Below are positions 6,514 through 7,521 of a DNA stretch of 7,521 bases, one piece after another. Positions within the stretch are counted from its first letter, which is position 1; each line of letters begins with the position of its first letter. Source of the DNA: UBA1543 sp964596375 (lineage in GTDB: Bacteria > Pseudomonadota > Zetaproteobacteria > Mariprofundales > Mariprofundaceae); contig CAZQTO010000104.1 of assembly GCA_964596375.1 (NCBI GenBank), forward strand, positions 1 through 7,521. The letters are read 5' to 3'. The notes under the pieces were generated by a model. It worked only from the letters and a program-made list of their open reading frames with translations. It ran no database searches and was not told where the DNA came from. Position numbers and translations under genes: made by a program.

Positions 6514-7350
6514 ATGAAACGGCATACGATCAACAACCATCGCTTGGCAATAGATGAGCAGCCCGTGGATTTCCAGCTATCACCCAATCGCAGCAGCGTC
6601 ATCCGGCCGGAAGGCGTCATCCTTCACGATACGGCGGGGCGGCTGGATAAAGGCAACAGCGTCGGCTGGTTTCTAAAGAAGGAGGCCAAGGCGTCCGCCC
6701 ATCTGGTGGTGGAGCGCGACGGCAGCATCACGCAGATGGTGCCGTTCAACGTCAAGGCATGGCATGCCGGCAGGTCAGTTCTGGGGGGGCGCAGCGGCTG
6801 CAATGCCTTTTCGGTCGGTATCGAGATCGTCAATCCCGGCAAGATGGAGAAGGTGGAAGGCGGTTATCAGCCCTGGTTCAGGAAGCTGTATACCGAGCAG
6901 GATGGAATGATCCGACCGGCATCGACCCGCTATCATGGGGATGGCTACTGGATGGACTACACTGAGGCGCAGATCGAGGCCGTTAGCGGCATCTGTTGCG
7001 CGCTGGCGGACAAGTACGGCATGACGTTTATCGAGCCGCACTGGTTTGTCAGCCCGGGCCGCAAGGTGGATACCAATCCATTGTTTCCGCTAGAGCATGT
7101 GCGCAGTCTGGCTTTTGGCCGGTCCGGCGAAGGTGACGACTCGGCTGAGAGGACGGTCAATGCGACCAGTTTGAATGTGCGCGGTGGCCCCGGTATCGAA
7201 TTCGAGAAAATGGACTGGGGACCGCTCAAGGGTGGAACCATTGTGCAGGTGCTGGAACAGGATCAGGACGAGCAGGGTCGAACCTGGTCCTACGTTGCCG
7301 CAGGAAACAACAAAGGCTGGGTTAGCGAGCGGTATTTATCCGATAACTAG
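6514..7350 (+). CDS. N-acetylmuramoyl-L-alanine amidase (Amidase_2 fold) with C-terminal SH3b domain
   Basis: 278 aa. It is predicted to cut the bond between N-acetylmuramic acid and L-alanine in peptidoglycan. The Amidase_2 domain (about 25-195) shows VILHDTAG with zinc ligand H38, AHLVVERDGSITQMVP (62-77), AWHAG (82-86), GIEIVN with E104, and PHWFVSPGRKVDTNP (175-189) supplying H176, K184 and D186. By comparison with AmpD and T7 lysozyme, H38/H176/D186 would bind zinc and E104/K184 would act in catalysis, so the site looks complete. The usual GHSDIAPGRKTDPG motif is altered to PHWFVSPGRKVDTN. The SH3b domain (about 212-276) has LNVRGGPG (220-227) and ends GWVSERYL; such domains commonly bind cell wall. 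There is no signal peptide, as in phage endolysins, so reaching the wall would need a holin-like partner or delivery on a particle. Cytoplasmic recycling like AmpD is less likely given the SH3b domain and context. Confidence 0.93.
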   Translation: MKRHTINNHRLAIDEQPVDFQLSPNRSSVIRPEGVILHDTAGRLDKGNSVGWFLKKEAKASAHLVVERDGSITQMVPFNVKAWHAGRSVLGGRSGCNAFSVGIEIVNPGKMEKVEGGYQPWFRKLYTEQDGMIRPASTRYHGDGYWMDYTEAQIEAVSGICCALADKYGMTFIEPHWFVSPGRKVDTNPLFPLEHVRSLAFGRSGEGDDSAERTVNATSLNVRGGPGIEFEKMDWGPLKGGTIVQVLEQDQDEQGRTWSYVAAGNNKGWVSERYLSDN

Positions 7351-7377
7351 CTGATGGCCGGTATGAGGATGCCTATG

Positions 7378-7386
7378 TGCTATTAT
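7378..7386 (+). promoter_or_regulatory. Possible extended -10 promoter
   Basis: TGCTATTAT fits the extended -10 pattern TGnTATnnT. It lies in the 67-base gap before the last gene, about 30 bases upstream of its start. No clear -35 box is seen, though extended -10 promoters can work without one. A short match like this can arise by chance. Confidence 0.3.
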
Positions 7387-7405
7387 TAAGCTGTAGTACG
7401 AAGAT

Positions 7406-7413
7406 AAGGGGGG
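7406..7413 (+). promoter_or_regulatory. Ribosome binding site of the truncated last gene
   Basis: AAGGGGGG lies just before two consecutive in-frame ATGs at 7415 and 7418. Spacing is 1 base to the first and 4 to the second, so the second is the better start. Confidence 0.6.
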
Positions 7414-7417
7414 CATG

Positions 7418-7521
7418 ATGGAATTCGCCAGCAAGTCCAGACAAGCAAAGCCAGTTCATCGGACCAAGCCGTCGCGCCTTGCCTCTCCCCAGAAGTGGAA
7501 TGGCAGTCAACAATCAGAGGT
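7418..7521 (+). CDS. Start of a gene cut by the window end, possibly a DUF4157-type protein
   Basis: An open frame runs from the ATG at 7418 to the last base, about 34 codons with no stop. It begins MEFASKSRQAKPVHRTKPSR and continues rich in Ser, Gln, Lys and Pro. The ribosome site in front and same-strand placement support a real gene. The basic, polar, apparently disordered start resembles DUF4157 proteins, which often begin this way before their metallopeptidase-like HExxH region and are frequent in eCIS loci as cargo or associated factors. No diagnostic DUF4157 residue lies in the visible part, so the family call is a guess from context. An ATG one codon upstream (7415) is the alternative start. 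Confidence 0.6.
   Translation, partial: MEFASKSRQAKPVHRTKPSRLASPQKWNGSQQSE

Noticed and set aside
1..7521. CRISPR array, tRNA, rRNA, insertion sequence or attachment site
   Set aside because: No regularly spaced DNA repeats, RNA gene signatures, transposase motifs or terminal inverted repeats were found on either strand. The only repeats are diverged protein-level ones.

Overview
The window looks like part of one long operon from a Gram-negative bacterium. The evidence is a lipoprotein signal with a lipobox, a periplasm-facing membrane protein, strong Shine-Dalgarno (SD) sequences and balanced base composition. I cannot name the genus. All genes are on the + strand, there are almost no gaps between them, and I see no terminator. 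Nothing here is a recognisable housekeeping gene.

Left part (1-4409): two large structural proteins are joined by an ATGA stop/start overlap. The first enters the window in frame and probably starts upstream. It belongs to an unnamed beta-helix-like family that I recall being encoded beside DUF6519 proteins. The second, 1095 residues, starts with a DUF6519 region, followed by a bacterial Ig-like domain, five cysteine-paired repeats, a GVVCG-type domain and an unrecognised C-terminal region. From memory, such proteins occur in phage-tail-like and extracellular contractile injection system (eCIS) loci. No sheath, tube, spike or ATPase gene lies in the window, so that assignment is inferred from neighbours.

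Middle part (4445-6478): a compact three-gene cassette encodes a probable outer-membrane lipoprotein, an 87-residue soluble helical protein and an inner-membrane protein. The membrane protein carries two tandem copies of a two-helix module. Each gene has a strong purine-rich SD exactly 9 bases before its ATG, whereas the flanking genes have 5.

Right part (6514-7521): a zinc amidase of the Amidase_2 fold with an SH3b domain and no signal peptide, so endolysin-like. A 67-base gap with a possible extended -10 promoter follows, then the first 34 or so codons of a gene cut by the window end. Its basic, low-complexity start resembles the N-termini of DUF4157 proteins common in eCIS loci, but this is a weak call.

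Working model (inference): the large proteins are parts of a tail-like particle, and the lipoprotein, small protein, membrane protein and amidase form an envelope module that anchors the particle, lets it cross peptidoglycan, or releases it by lysis.
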